Positions 33,611-42,673 of a stretch of 64,000 nucleotides of DNA are shown in pieces. Location of the stretch: assembly GCF_022843985.1 (NCBI RefSeq), contig NZ_JALHMP010000003.1, forward strand, positions 62,001-126,000, in the 5' to 3' direction. The number at the start of each line of letters is the position of its first letter. Positions within the stretch are counted from its first letter, which is position 1. The position numbers were made by a program, and so were the translations under genes. Below the pieces are notes generated by a model. That model ran no database searches. It saw nothing but the letters and a program-made list of their open reading frames with translations, and had not been told where the DNA came from. The DNA is from Phreatobacter sp. (GTDB taxonomy: Bacteria > Pseudomonadota > Alphaproteobacteria > Rhizobiales > Phreatobacteraceae).

Positions 33611-34693
33611 ATGGCCACCCCGCTCGCCGAAACCATCGCCCGCGAATACGGGACGCCGGCCGTCGTCATCGACATGGACCGCGTTGCGGCAAACATCGCC
33701 CGCGTCCAGGCCCAGTGCGATGCCGCCGGCATCGCCAACCGGCCGCATATCAAGACCCACAAGAGCCCCGAGCTCGCCAAGATGCAGGTCGCGGCAGGCG
33801 CCAGGGGCATCACCTGCCAGAAGATCGGCGAGGCCGAGGTCATGGCCGCGGCCGGCCTCGACGACATCCTGATCAGCTACAACCTCCTCGGCGAGGAGAA
33901 GATGAACCGGCTGGGACGGCTCCTCGAGACCACCACCGTCACGGTGGCCGCCGACAACGCCACCGTCATCGGCGACCTGCCGAAGGCGGCGGCCTTCGCT
34001 GGCCGACCGCTCGGCGTCGTCATCGAATGCGACACGGGCCGCAAGCGCGCCGGTGTCGAGACGCCGGGCGAGGCCATCGAACTCGCCAAGCTGATCGCTG
34101 CCTCGCCCGGCCTCGCCTTCAAGGGCTTCATGTTGTACCCGACCGAGGACGGCTGGCCGGAGGCGCAGAAATTCCTCGACACGGCGCTGGCCGGGATCGG
34201 GCTCGAGGGTCTGGAAGCGGAGATCATCTCCACCGGCGGCTCGCCCAACATGAAGAATATCGGCAAGCTCACGGGCGCCACCGAACACCGTCCCGGCACC
34301 TATATCTATAACGACCGCATGCAGATCGAGGTCGGCGTCGCCACCCTCGATGACTGCGCGCTGACCGTCTATTCCACCGTGGTGAGCCGCGCCGGGGCCG
34401 ATCGCGGCATTCTCGATGCCGGCTCGAAGACGCTGACCGCCGATCCCGGCGGCGGGCTCGACGGCTACGGGCTCATCCTCGAACATCCGGAAGCGCGCGT
34501 CGCCAAGTTCGCCGAGGAGCATGGCTTCCTCGACCTTTCGAAGTGCAACGAACGGCCGAAGGTCGGCGACATCGTGCGCATCGTGCCGAACCATGTCTGC
34601 GTGGTGGTCAACATGGTCGACGAGGTGGTGATGGTGCGCGGCGAGGAGATCGTCGGTATCCTTCCCGTCGCCGCCCGCGGCAAGCTGAGGTGA
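33611..34693 (+). CDS. Fold-III PLP enzyme, D-threonine aldolase/D-serine dehydratase (DSD1) type
   Basis: 360 residues. The N-terminal alanine-racemase-like barrel has TPAVVIDMDRVAANI and RPHIKTHKSPELAKMQ, which holds the PLP lysine (KTHK, residues 48-51). STGGSPNMKN and TYIYNDRMQIEVG follow. The C-terminal NHVCVVVN (H328, C330) matches the His-x-Cys zinc site of DSD1-type D-serine dehydratases, while D-threonine aldolases use His-x-Asp. Family enzymes act on beta-hydroxy D-amino acids. It lies 11 bp before a RidA gene and before tryptophan dioxygenase; its role in kynurenine catabolism is not obvious. Confidence 0.85.
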   Translation: MATPLAETIAREYGTPAVVIDMDRVAANIARVQAQCDAAGIANRPHIKTHKSPELAKMQVAAGARGITCQKIGEAEVMAAAGLDDILISYNLLGEEKMNRLGRLLETTTVTVAADNATVIGDLPKAAAFAGRPLGVVIECDTGRKRAGVETPGEAIELAKLIAASPGLAFKGFMLYPTEDGWPEAQKFLDTALAGIGLEGLEAEIISTGGSPNMKNIGKLTGATEHRPGTYIYNDRMQIEVGVATLDDCALTVYSTVVSRAGADRGILDAGSKTLTADPGGGLDGYGLILEHPEARVAKFAEEHGFLDLSKCNERPKVGDIVRIVPNHVCVVVNMVDEVVMVRGEEIVGILPVAARGKLR

Positions 34694-34703
34694 GGAGACG
34701 GAC

Positions 34704-35165
34704 ATGACCCCGGAAGAGAAGCTTGCCCAGCTGGGCCTGACGCTGCCCGCGACGCCGACGCCGGCCGGCAATTACGTGCCCTTCAAGCGTGACGGCCATA
34801 TCGCCTATCTGGCGGGCCAGGGCCCGCGGAAGGCCGATGGTTCGCTGCATACCGGCAAGGTCGGCGGCGATGTGACGGTGGAGGCCGCCTATGAGCACGC
34901 CAAGCTCGTGGGCCTGCAGATCCTTGCCTCGGCCAAGGCGGCAGCTGGCGGCGACCTGTCCAAGGTCGAGTTCCTGAAGGTGCTCGGCATGGTCAACGGC
35001 ACGCCGGATTTCGGCGACCATCCCCGCGTCATCAACGGCTTCTCCGACCTGATGGTCGCCGTGCTCGGCGACCGCGGCCGCCATGCCCGCTCGGCCGTCG
35101 GCATGGGCTCGCTGCCGATGGGCATCACCGTGGAGATCGAGGCGGTGATCCGGATTCACGACTGA
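34704..35165 (+). CDS. RidA (YjgF/YER057c/UK114) family protein, forward arm
   Basis: 153 residues, of the longer RidA subgroup that begins TPEEKLAQLGLTLP. Other blocks are YVPFKRDGHIAYLAGQGP, FLKVLGMVNGTPDFGDHP and ARSAVGMGSLPMGITVEIE. The Arg in ARSAVG is at the position of the catalytic arginine of RidA. RidA proteins hydrolyse reactive enamines and imines such as 2-aminoacrylate, a product of PLP dehydratases like the preceding gene. GAGGAG precedes the ATG. Confidence 0.9.
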   Translation: MTPEEKLAQLGLTLPATPTPAGNYVPFKRDGHIAYLAGQGPRKADGSLHTGKVGGDVTVEAAYEHAKLVGLQILASAKAAAGGDLSKVEFLKVLGMVNGTPDFGDHPRVINGFSDLMVAVLGDRGRHARSAVGMGSLPMGITVEIEAVIRIHD

Positions 35166-35176
35166 GGAGCCCCGTC

Positions 35177-36247
35177 ATGGCCCGCGCCCCCGTCTATTAC
35201 GGCGACTACCTGAAGCTCGACAGGCTGCTCTCCGCGCAGGAACCGGAGAGTGTCAAGGAGGGCGTCGACGCCCATGACGAGATGCTCTTCATCATCGTCC
35301 ACCAGGCCTATGAGCTGTGGTTCAAGCAGGTGCTGCACGAGCTCGACCGGATCGAACGCGACTTCGGCACCGTGCCGGTGGACGACGACGCGCTCGCCCG
35401 CATCGTCCACGGCCTGAACCGCATCCACGAGATCCTCAAGCTCACCCTCGGCCAGCTCGACGTGCTGGAGACGATGACGCCCTTTGATTTCCTCGATTTC
35501 CGCGACCTCTTGATGCCGGCCTCCGGCTTCCAGTCGCTGCAGTTCCGGCTGATCGAGACGCGGCTCGGCCTCGCCTCCGACATCCGCGTGCCCTTCGACG
35601 ACAAGGCGGTGGACGAGCGGTTGTCGCTGGGCGACCGGCAGGCGCTGGCGGCGGCGCGGGCAAGGCCCTCGCTCTTCGATCTCCTCGACCGCTGGCTCGC
35701 GCGCACGCCCTTCCTCGAATGGGGCGGCGGATCCTTCCGCGAGGCCTATCGCGAGGCCGTCAAGGCCCACCTGACCCGCGACAAGGCCATCGTCGAGGCC
35801 GACACCGCCATGCCGGCCGAACGGCGTGAGCGCGAGCTCAAGGCCATGGACCGGGCGCTTGCCGCTTTCGCGGCGGTGTTCTCGCCGGAGGAAGACCGCG
35901 GCGGCTGGCGCCTCGGCCCGTCCTCCGTCCAGGCGGCGCTGTTCATCACGCTCTACCGCGACAAGCCGGCGGTGCATCAGGCCTTCCGCTTGCTCGCCGC
36001 CCTGATGGACATCGACGAGACCATGACGCTCTGGCGCTATCGCCACGCCCTCATGGTCGAGCGGATGATCGGCGTGAAGATCGGAACGGGCGGGTCCTCG
36101 GGCGGCGCCTATCTCAAGACCACCGCCGAGCGCCATCGGATCTTCGGCGACCTCTTCCGCCTCTCCACCTTCCTCATCCCGCGCTCGGCCCTGCCGCCGC
36201 TGCCGGCTGAGGTGCAGGCCCGCATGGGCCTCGTCTACGCGGCATGA
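35177..36247 (+). CDS. kynA: Tryptophan 2,3-dioxygenase family protein
   Basis: 356 residues. YYGDYLKLDRLLSAQ, FIIVHQAYELWFKQ (H42 matches the active-site His near the haem), FLDFRDLLMPASGFQSLQFR and RYRHALMVERMIGVKIGTGG, which has the haem-ligating His and the conserved loop, identify the family. It would open the indole ring of L-tryptophan with O2 to give N-formylkynurenine. It is about 70 residues longer than typical bacterial KynA (about 280), with extra sequence around residues 140-240. Its stop overlaps the ATG of the kynureninase-like gene. No formamidase (KynB) gene is seen in the window. Confidence 0.88.
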   Translation: MARAPVYYGDYLKLDRLLSAQEPESVKEGVDAHDEMLFIIVHQAYELWFKQVLHELDRIERDFGTVPVDDDALARIVHGLNRIHEILKLTLGQLDVLETMTPFDFLDFRDLLMPASGFQSLQFRLIETRLGLASDIRVPFDDKAVDERLSLGDRQALAAARARPSLFDLLDRWLARTPFLEWGGGSFREAYREAVKAHLTRDKAIVEADTAMPAERRERELKAMDRALAAFAAVFSPEEDRGGWRLGPSSVQAALFITLYRDKPAVHQAFRLLAALMDIDETMTLWRYRHALMVERMIGVKIGTGGSSGGAYLKTTAERHRIFGDLFRLSTFLIPRSALPPLPAEVQARMGLVYAA

Positions 36248-37425
36248 CAGCGCTCGACCTCACCGGGCATTTCGCGCGCTTTCGCGCAGCGGCGCCCGCC
36301 CGCATCAACCTCGCGGCCCATTCGCATCACGACTGGCCGGACGTGACCCTGGCCGCGCAGGAGGCCTGCTGGCAGGACGCGGCGCTGCTCGCGGGCGACA
36401 AATGGGGCAAGGTGTTCGGCGAGGTGATCCCGGCGGTGCAGCGCGGTATCGCGGCCCGCCTCGCCCTGCCCGACCCGTCGACCATCGCGGTTGCGCCGAA
36501 CACCCACGAGTTCCTGCGCCGGATCCTCTCCTGCCTGCCCTCAGGGCGGCCGGCGCGCATCCTCACCAGCGACGCGGAATTCCACACCGCGCGTCGGCAG
36601 ATGGCGCGGCTCGAGGAGGACGGGCTCGTCACGGTGACGCGCGTTCCGGCCGAACCCTTCGAGACCTTCTCCTTCCGCTGCGCCGCGGCGGCGGCAAAGG
36701 GCGGCCATGACCTCGTCTTCGTCAGCCAGGTCTTCTTCACCTCGGGCGCCACATGCGGCGATCTTGCCGCGCTCGTGGCCGCGGTGCCCTCGGCGGACAC
36801 GCTGATTGTGATCGACGGCTATCACGGCTTCATGGCGCGGCCGACGGACCTGTCGGCGGTGGCGGACCGGGTCTTCTACATGTCCGGCGGCTACAAATAT
36901 GCCATGGCGGGCGAGAACTGCTGCTTCCTGCACTGCCCGCCCGGCTACGGCGAGCGTCCGCGCGATACCGGCTGGTTCGCCGATTTCGGCGCGCTCGCGG
37001 CCCCCGCCGGCAAGAGCGTCGGCTATCCCGCCGATGGGGGGCGCTTCCTCGGTGCGACCTTCGACCCGGTGGGGCTTTACCGCATGGCCGCGGTCTTCGA
37101 CTGGCTGGATGGGCTGGGGCTCACGGTGGCGGCAATCCATGCCCATGCCCAGAGCCTCATGGCGCGCTTCCTTGACGCGGTGGAGGCCATGGGCGTGGCC
37201 GGACTTGGTGCGGCCGACCTCATCACGCCCTTCGGCCCGCATCGCGAGCACGGCAATTTCCTCACGTTCCGAACCGAAAGGGCCGGCGAGATCGAAGCGA
37301 AGCTCGCGGCGGTGCATGTCCACAGCGACCATCGCGGCGACCGCCTGCGCTTCGGCTTCGGCCTCTGCACCAACGCAGCGGATGTGGACCGGGCGGTGGA
37401 GCGGATCGGCCGGGCGCTGCGGTAA
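36244..37425 (+). CDS. Kynureninase-like PLP-dependent enzyme (aminotransferase class V fold)
   Basis: 393 residues, close to kynureninase length. LAAHSHHDWPDV, NTHEFLRRIL, FFTSGATCGDL, VIDGYHGFMA and the PLP-lysine motif MSGGYKYAMAGENCCFLHC (K218) are visible. The overall order matches kynureninase/class V aminotransferases. The gene begins inside the tryptophan dioxygenase stop (ATGA), which strongly suggests it cleaves kynurenine to anthranilate and alanine. Canonical kynureninases have a somewhat different lysine context, so a related specificity remains possible. It ends the forward arm. Confidence 0.75.
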   Translation: MTALDLTGHFARFRAAAPARINLAAHSHHDWPDVTLAAQEACWQDAALLAGDKWGKVFGEVIPAVQRGIAARLALPDPSTIAVAPNTHEFLRRILSCLPSGRPARILTSDAEFHTARRQMARLEEDGLVTVTRVPAEPFETFSFRCAAAAAKGGHDLVFVSQVFFTSGATCGDLAALVAAVPSADTLIVIDGYHGFMARPTDLSAVADRVFYMSGGYKYAMAGENCCFLHCPPGYGERPRDTGWFADFGALAAPAGKSVGYPADGGRFLGATFDPVGLYRMAAVFDWLDGLGLTVAAIHAHAQSLMARFLDAVEAMGVAGLGAADLITPFGPHREHGNFLTFRTERAGEIEAKLAAVHVHSDHRGDRLRFGFGLCTNAADVDRAVERIGRALR

Positions 37426-37445
37426 GGTTTGGGACGGCGCGGAAC

Positions 37446-37465
37446 GGCCCCACCCACACGGGGCC
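37446..37465. terminator. GC hairpin between the two convergent arms
   Basis: GGCCCC and GGGGCC pair around ACCCACAC in the 52-bp gap between the convergent stops. There is no T-run on either strand, so efficiency as an intrinsic terminator is doubtful. Part of it resembles a family-A repeat end. Confidence 0.3.
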
Positions 37466-37477
37466 CCTGGCCCCCCC

Positions 37478-37924
37478 CTACTCCGCCACGACCGCCGTCG
37501 CCTCGATCTCGATCTTCGCCGCCGTCTCCACCAGCCGCACAACCTGCACCACAGCCATGGCCGGGTAGTGCGCGCCGAAGACATCGCGATAGGCCTGCCC
37601 GAGCGGGCGCAGGTTCGCCTGGTATTCCTCGACGTCGGTCACGTACCACGTGAGCCGGACGATGTGGTGCGGCAGCGCGCCGCCCTCCGCCAGGATCAAC
37701 CGGATGTTGTCGAAGCATTGGCGCGCCTGCGCGGCGAAGCCCTCGGGGAAATTGCCCATGACGTCCCAGCCGACGACACCGCCGGTAACGATGATGCGGC
37801 CCCTGGCCGCCATGCCGTTGGCATAGCCGCGCGGCACCGGCCAGCCCTTGGGGTTGAGCGTCACCGGCACGACGTCTTCGTCCGGCAGGGCGAGCGGGAT
37901 CACGGGCTTCATGGGATGGGACAT
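37478..37924 (-). CDS. RidA family protein, reverse arm
   Basis: 148 residues of a different RidA subgroup from the one at 34704. Blocks are LNPKGWPVPRGYANGMAARG, ARGRIIVTGGVVGWD, QARQCFDNIRLILAEGGA, VRLTWYVTDVEEY and a C-terminal ETAAKIEIEATAVV. It is the last gene of the reverse arm, 22 bp after the CoA ligase. RidA-like proteins have been reported in anthraniloyl-CoA gene clusters; here it could hydrolyse the enamine left after ring reduction of 2-aminobenzoyl-CoA. Confidence 0.88.
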   Translation of the reverse strand: MSHPMKPVIPLALPDEDVVPVTLNPKGWPVPRGYANGMAARGRIIVTGGVVGWDVMGNFPEGFAAQARQCFDNIRLILAEGGALPHHIVRLTWYVTDVEEYQANLRPLGQAYRDVFGAHYPAMAVVQVVRLVETAAKIEIEATAVVAE

Positions 37925-37946
37925 GGGGAGGGTCTCCGGCGCGCGT

Positions 37947-39629
37947 CTATTCGGCGGCCTTGGCGGTCTCGGTGGCAGGTCCGGCGCCGGCCTCGCGGGC
38001 GGCCCTTTCGCGCAGGGCGAAGCGCTGCAGCTTGCCCGTCTCGGTGCGCGGCAGTTGCGGCACGAAGGCGATGTCGCGGGGATATTTGTAGGGCGCGATC
38101 TCGTCCTTGACGAAGGCCTGGAGCTCGACGACGAGGGCCGGCGTCACGGTGACGTCGGGCTTCGGCACGACATAGGCCTTGACGATCATGCCGCGCTCGG
38201 GATCCGGCTGGCCGACGACGCCGGCCTCGGCGACGGCCGGATGGGCGAGGAGCGCCGCCTCCACCTCGGGTCCCGCGATGTTGTAGCCGGCAGAGACGAT
38301 CATGTCGTCGTTGCGCGCCTGGTACCAGAAATAGCCGTCGGCATCGCAGACATAGGTATCGCCGGTGACGTTCCAGCCGTCGACGACATATTTGCGCTGG
38401 CGCTCGTCGTCGAGATAGCGGCAGCCGGTGGGGCCGCGCACGGCGAGGCGGCCGGGTGTCCCGGGGGCCAGGTCCTCGCCATCGGCGCCGATCACCTTGG
38501 CCTCGTAGCCGGGCACCGGCTTCCCCGTCGCGCCGGGGCGGATCGCCTCCTCGGGCGCCGAGATGAAGATGTGCAGCATCTCGGTGGCGCCGATGCCGTC
38601 CATCAGCTTGAGCCCGGTAGCCGCCTGCCAGGCATCGAAGGTCGCCTTGGGCAGGGCCTCGCCCGCCGAGACGCATTTCCGCAGGGAGCGCCAGTCGTGG
38701 TCGCCGAGAAGCGGGATCATGGCGCGGTAGGCGGTGGGCGCGGTGAAGCAGATGGTCGGCCGGAAGGTGGCGATGGCCGGCAGCAGGTCGCCCGGCGAAG
38801 CCTTCTCCACCAACACGGTGGAGGCTCCGACCCGGAGGGGGAAGAGCACCAGGCCGCCGAGGCCGAAGGTGAAGGCCAGCGGCGGCGAGCCGATGAAGCG
38901 ATCGTCGGGCGTCGGCTTCAGGACATTGCGGGCGTAGGCATCGCAGATGGCGAGGAGGTCGCGGTGGAAATGCATGGTGCATTTCGGCTCGCCGGTGGTC
39001 CCCGAGGTGAAGCCGAAGAGGCAGACGTCGTCGCGGGCGGTATCGACGGCGGCGAAGTCCGCAGATGCGTCCCTCGCAAGCGTCTTGAGCTCGGCAAAGG
39101 TCACGACCCGCGTCAGGTAACGCGATGAGGCGGCGGTCTTGGTGAGTTCGTCGGTCAGGCGGTCGTCGCAGAGGGCGAGAGCGATCTCCGCCTTGTCGAC
39201 AATCTGGCCGAGTTCCCTGGCGCGCAGGAGCGGCATGGTGGCGACGACGATGCCGCCGGCCTTGATGACTGCCAGATAGGCCGCAACCATGGTCGGGTTG
39301 TTCGGCGCCCGCAGCAGCACCCGGTTCCCCGGCACCAGGCCGAGGGCGCCGGTAAAAACATTGGCGATGCGGTTGATCTCGGCCGCGAGGTCCGCATAGG
39401 TCCAGTGCAGCCCGCCCGGCGCGAGGATGGCGATGCGGTCGCCCCGGCCCTCCGCGACATGGCGGTCGACGAATTCCGTCACGCAGTTCAGCCGCTCGGG
39501 ATAGGCAAGTTCCGGCCTGTCGAAGAGGAAGGCCGGCTGCAGTTCCCGCGGCGGCAGCCCGCGGGCGGCGAAGGTGTCGACATGGGCGGACACCACCCCT
39601 GACCGCAATGTCACCACCGATCCCGTCAT
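37947..39629 (-). CDS. Aryl-CoA ligase, probable 2-aminobenzoate-CoA ligase
   Basis: 560 residues. The AMP-binding motifs are intact: FGFTSGTTGEPKCTMHFH (P-loop), MDGIGATEMLHIF, GDTYVCDADGYFWYQARNDD and the catalytic lysine in RTETGKLQRF. It belongs to the benzoate/2-aminobenzoate-CoA ligase branch (opening SAHVDTFAARGLPPRELQP). It would activate anthranilate to anthraniloyl-CoA with ATP. The substrate is inferred from the kynureninase-like gene and the monooxygenase/reductase-type fusion in the same cluster. It precedes RidA by 22 bp and follows the acyl-CoA dehydrogenase by 9 bp. Confidence 0.82.
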   Translation of the reverse strand: MTGSVVTLRSGVVSAHVDTFAARGLPPRELQPAFLFDRPELAYPERLNCVTEFVDRHVAEGRGDRIAILAPGGLHWTYADLAAEINRIANVFTGALGLVPGNRVLLRAPNNPTMVAAYLAVIKAGGIVVATMPLLRARELGQIVDKAEIALALCDDRLTDELTKTAASSRYLTRVVTFAELKTLARDASADFAAVDTARDDVCLFGFTSGTTGEPKCTMHFHRDLLAICDAYARNVLKPTPDDRFIGSPPLAFTFGLGGLVLFPLRVGASTVLVEKASPGDLLPAIATFRPTICFTAPTAYRAMIPLLGDHDWRSLRKCVSAGEALPKATFDAWQAATGLKLMDGIGATEMLHIFISAPEEAIRPGATGKPVPGYEAKVIGADGEDLAPGTPGRLAVRGPTGCRYLDDERQRKYVVDGWNVTGDTYVCDADGYFWYQARNDDMIVSAGYNIAGPEVEAALLAHPAVAEAGVVGQPDPERGMIVKAYVVPKPDVTVTPALVVELQAFVKDEIAPYKYPRDIAFVPQLPRTETGKLQRFALRERAAREAGAGPATETAKAAE

Positions 39630-39638
39630 GGGGCGCTC

Positions 39639-40832
39639 CTATTCGGCTGCCTTGGAATGCGCCGCGGCTTCGGCCTCGGCGAGATGGGCCCTGGCGATGA
39701 CGATCTTCTGGACCTCGGTCGCCCCCTCGTAGATGCGCAGGGCACGGATCTCCCGGTACAGTTCCTCCACCTTTTCACCCTTCTTGACGCCCAGGCCGCC
39801 GAAGACCTGGATCGCCCGGTCGATGACCTTCTGGGCATTCTCGGTGGCGACCATCTTGGCGATGGCGGCCTCCTTGGTGATGCGGGGCTTGCCCTGGTCC
39901 TTGGCCCAGGCGGCGCGGAAGACGAGCAGGGCCGCGGCCTCAAGCTCGGCGACGCTGTCGGCGAGGGAGGCCTGGGTGAGCTGGAGGTCGGCGAGCGGCG
40001 CGCCGAACATGATCCGCGACTTCGCCCGGCGGGTCGCCTCATCGAGGGCGCGGTAGCCCATGCCGAGGGCGGCGGCGGCGACGGTGGGGCGGAAGATGTC
40101 GAGGTTCGCCATCGCCATGGCGAAACCGCCGCCGGGCTTGCCGACCAGCGCGTCCACGGGGAGGCGGCAATCCTCGAAGAGCAGGGTCGCGAGCGGATGC
40201 GGCGCGATCACGTCGATGCGCTCGGCGATGGACAAGCCGGCAGCGTCGGCCGGCACGATGAAGGCGGAGATGCCGCGGGCGCCCGGCGCCTCGCCGGTGC
40301 GGGCGAAGACGACATAGCGGTCGGCGATGCCGCCATTGGAGATCCAGGTCTTGACGCCGTCGAGCCGCCAGCCGTCGGCGGTGCGGGTCGCAGTGGTCGC
40401 CATGGCGGCAACGTCGGAGCCGGCATCGGGCTCGGAGAGGGCGAAGGCGGCGATGGCCTTGCCGTCGCGCACCGGCGGGCAGCACAGCGCCTTCTGCGCC
40501 TCCGTCCCGAAAAGCGAGACGACGCCGGTGCCGAGGCCCTGCATGGCAAAGGCGAAGTCGGCGAGGCCCTCGACATAGGCGAGGGTGGCCCGGGTGATGC
40601 AGAGGGTGCGCACGTCGAGGGCGGGAGTGAGGCCGCCCTGGTCGCCGGGCACGCAGGCCTTGAGCCAGCCGGCTTCGCCCATGGCGGCGACGAGCTTGCG
40701 GCAGGAGCCGTCGACGTCGTGATGGTCGACGAGCGCGGGGACGGTGCGTTGCGCCCAGTCGGCGAGGCGGGCGGCGTAGTCGCGGTGGCGGTCCTCGAAG
40801 AAGGGCAGCGACAGGAGGTCAGCGGGGAGCAT
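39639..40832 (-). CDS. Acyl-CoA dehydrogenase family protein
   Basis: 397 residues. Typical blocks are [74 protein letters not shown] and [17 protein letters not shown]. The FAD-dependent enzyme would desaturate an alicyclic acyl-CoA. I chose ATG 40832 ([10 protein letters not shown]), because the upstream in-frame extension lies within a palindromic repeat. In this cluster the likely substrate is a cyclohexane- or cyclohexenone-type CoA ester from the reduced ring. Confidence 0.9.
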   Translation of the reverse strand: MLPADLLSLPFFEDRHRDYAARLADWAQRTVPALVDHHDVDGSCRKLVAAMGEAGWLKACVPGDQGGLTPALDVRTLCITRATLAYVEGLADFAFAMQGLGTGVVSLFGTEAQKALCCPPVRDGKAIAAFALSEPDAGSDVAAMATTATRTADGWRLDGVKTWISNGGIADRYVVFARTGEAPGARGISAFIVPADAAGLSIAERIDVIAPHPLATLLFEDCRLPVDALVGKPGGGFAMAMANLDIFRPTVAAAALGMGYRALDEATRRAKSRIMFGAPLADLQLTQASLADSVAELEAAALLVFRAAWAKDQGKPRITKEAAIAKMVATENAQKVIDRAIQVFGGLGVKKGEKVEELYREIRALRIYEGATEVQKIVIARAHLAEAEAAAHSKAAE

Positions 40833-40857
40833 CACAGGGCCTCCGACAGAATGAAAA

Positions 40858-41011
40858 GCCCCACCCGTACCCTCCCCGCTGCCGCGGGGAGGGAGGCTTC
40901 GGCGTCGCGTCTGCAAACCAACGGCTGGGCCTGGCTCGACCCCGAACGAACCGGGCGCGAGGTGGAAGTCTCCCTCTCCTCGCGCCAGCGAGGGGAGGGT
41001 GCGGGTGGGGC
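40858..41011. repeat. Family-A palindromic intergenic repeat
   Basis: The left end GCCCCACCCGTACCCTCCCC and the right end (40992-41011) are inverted with one mismatch. Each end has a small hairpin (CCCCGCTGCCGCGGGG; CCTCGCGCCAGCGAGG). The right 50 bp nearly equals the right end of the copy at 32713-32870. It separates the enoyl-CoA hydratase from the acyl-CoA dehydrogenase within one operon. Confidence 0.82.
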
Positions 41012-41036
41012 CATGCCAAGCGCCGTCGCCATGCGC

Positions 41037-41879
41037 TCAATCCCCCGCGAAGACAGGCTTGGTCTTCGCCGCGAAGGCCTCGAAGGCGCGGCGGAAGTCC
41101 TGTGTGTCCATGCAGATCGCCTGAGCCATGGCCTCGGCCTCGATCGCCTCGTCCACCGACATGGTCCATTCCATGTGCAGCATGCGCTTGGTGATGGAAT
41201 TGGCAAAGGTCGGGCCATCGGCGATCTCACCCGCGAGCGCGGTGGCTTCCGCCAGCACCGCGTCCGGCGCCGCCAGGCGGTTGAAGAAGCCCCAGGCATG
41301 GCCCTCCTCACCGCCCATCATGCGGCCGGTATAGAGCAGTTCGGAGGCGCGGCCCTGGCCGATGAGGCGGGGGAGGATGGCGCAGGCGCCCATGTCGCAG
41401 CCGGCAAGGCCCACCTTGTTGAAGAGGAAGGCGACCTTGGTCTTCGCCGTGCCGACGCGCAGGTCCGAGGCCATGGCGATGATGGCGCCGGCGCCGACGC
41501 AGATGCCGTCGATGGCGGCAATGATCGGCTGGGGGCAGGCACGCATGGCCTTGACCAGTTCGCCGGTCATGCGGGTGAACTGCAGCAGCCCCGGCATGTC
41601 GCGGCCGGTCAGTGGCTCGATGATCTCGAAGACGTCACCGCCGGCGCAGAAATTGCCGCCGGCGCCGGTCACCACCACCGCCTTGATGGAGGTGTCGAAG
41701 GCCAGCGCCCGGAACAGGTCGCCGAGCTCGGCATAGCTCTCGAAGGTCAGCGGGTTCTTCTTCTCGGGGCGGTTGAGGGTGATGGTCGCGACCTTGCCCT
41801 TCACCTCCCAGAGGAAATGCGTCGCCTGCCACGCGGCGAGGGCCTGGCGATGCGGGATGCGGTGGGCGGGGGCTTGCAT
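41037..41879 (-). CDS. Enoyl-CoA hydratase/isomerase family protein
   Basis: 280 residues. [39 protein letters not shown] and [19 protein letters not shown] are the crotonase-fold blocks, with the oxyanion-hole glycines present. The stretch GLAGCDMGA replaces the Glu-containing loop of classic hydratases, so the reaction may be a ring-opening hydrolysis or another crotonase variant. ATG 41879 ([10 protein letters not shown]) was chosen. It lies 11 bp after the SDR stop in the reverse arm. Confidence 0.88.
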   Translation of the reverse strand: MQAPAHRIPHRQALAAWQATHFLWEVKGKVATITLNRPEKKNPLTFESYAELGDLFRALAFDTSIKAVVVTGAGGNFCAGGDVFEIIEPLTGRDMPGLLQFTRMTGELVKAMRACPQPIIAAIDGICVGAGAIIAMASDLRVGTAKTKVAFLFNKVGLAGCDMGACAILPRLIGQGRASELLYTGRMMGGEEGHAWGFFNRLAAPDAVLAEATALAGEIADGPTFANSITKRMLHMEWTMSVDEAIEAEAMAQAICMDTQDFRRAFEAFAAKTKPVFAGD

Positions 41880-41890
41880 GGGGCGTGTCC

Positions 41891-42673
41891 TCAGATCTCT
41901 CCGCCCGCCACCGGCAGAGCGAGGCCGGTGACGGCGGCGGCGGCGTCCGAGACGAGCCAGAGGACGGCGGCTGCCACCTCCTCCGGCTTGATCAGGCGGC
42001 CGATGGGCATGGTCCTGGTGAGGTCGGCGAGCGCGGCCTCGGGGCTGCGGCCTGTCCTGGCGACGATGGTGTCGATGGAGCCGGCGACGAGGTCGGTCTC
42101 GGTGAAGCCGGGGCAGACGCAATTGACCGTGACGCCAGAGGTCGCGACCTCTCTGGCAAGCGCGCGGGTGAGGCCGACGACGCCGTGCTTCGCCGCGCAA
42201 TAGGCGGAGACATAGGGGTAGCCGGTGAGGCCGGCGGTGGAAGCGACGGAGACGATGCGCCCCGTGCCCCGCGCCACCATGCCCGGGAGGACGGCGTGGA
42301 TGCCGTCGAAGACGGCGGTGAGGTTCAGCGCGATCATGCGGTCGAACAGCGCGCCATCCATGCGCCTGAGCGGCGCGGTCTCGGCATGGCCGGCATTGCT
42401 GACGAAGATGTCGAGGTCGCCCACCTCGCGCAGCGCCGCGAGAAAGGCGGGGCGGTCGGTGACGTCGCAGGCGATGGCGCGGGTGGCGTGACCGGCTGCA
42501 ACAGCCTCGTCGAGCGGCCCGCGGCTCCGGCCGAGCACGATGACCTCGGCGCCCTGGCCCGTCAGCGCCGCGGCGATGGCCCGGCCGATGCCGCGTCCGC
42601 CGCCGGTGACGAGGGCGCGCCTGGCCGCGAGCGGCGCCAGCGCAGAGGAAAGGGCGGCGGGGTCCGACGGCAT
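41891..42673 (-). CDS. SDR family oxidoreductase, probable 3-hydroxyacyl-CoA dehydrogenase (reverse arm, first gene)
   Basis: 260 residues. The NAD(P)-binding [22 protein letters not shown], the catalytic [11 protein letters not shown] (Y-x3-K) and [10 protein letters not shown] are present. ATG 42673 has GGAGGAGG about 6 nt upstream; the TTG one codon earlier is less likely. As the first gene of the reverse arm it lies 17 bp from the AT-rich motif at 42690-42715. In the beta-oxidation-like scheme it would oxidise a hydroxyacyl-CoA. Confidence 0.88.
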   Translation of the reverse strand: MPSDPAALSSALAPLAARRALVTGGGRGIGRAIAAALTGQGAEVIVLGRSRGPLDEAVAAGHATRAIACDVTDRPAFLAALREVGDLDIFVSNAGHAETAPLRRMDGALFDRMIALNLTAVFDGIHAVLPGMVARGTGRIVSVASTAGLTGYPYVSAYCAAKHGVVGLTRALAREVATSGVTVNCVCPGFTETDLVAGSIDTIVARTGRSPEAALADLTRTMPIGRLIKPEEVAAAVLWLVSDAAAAVTGLALPVAGGEI

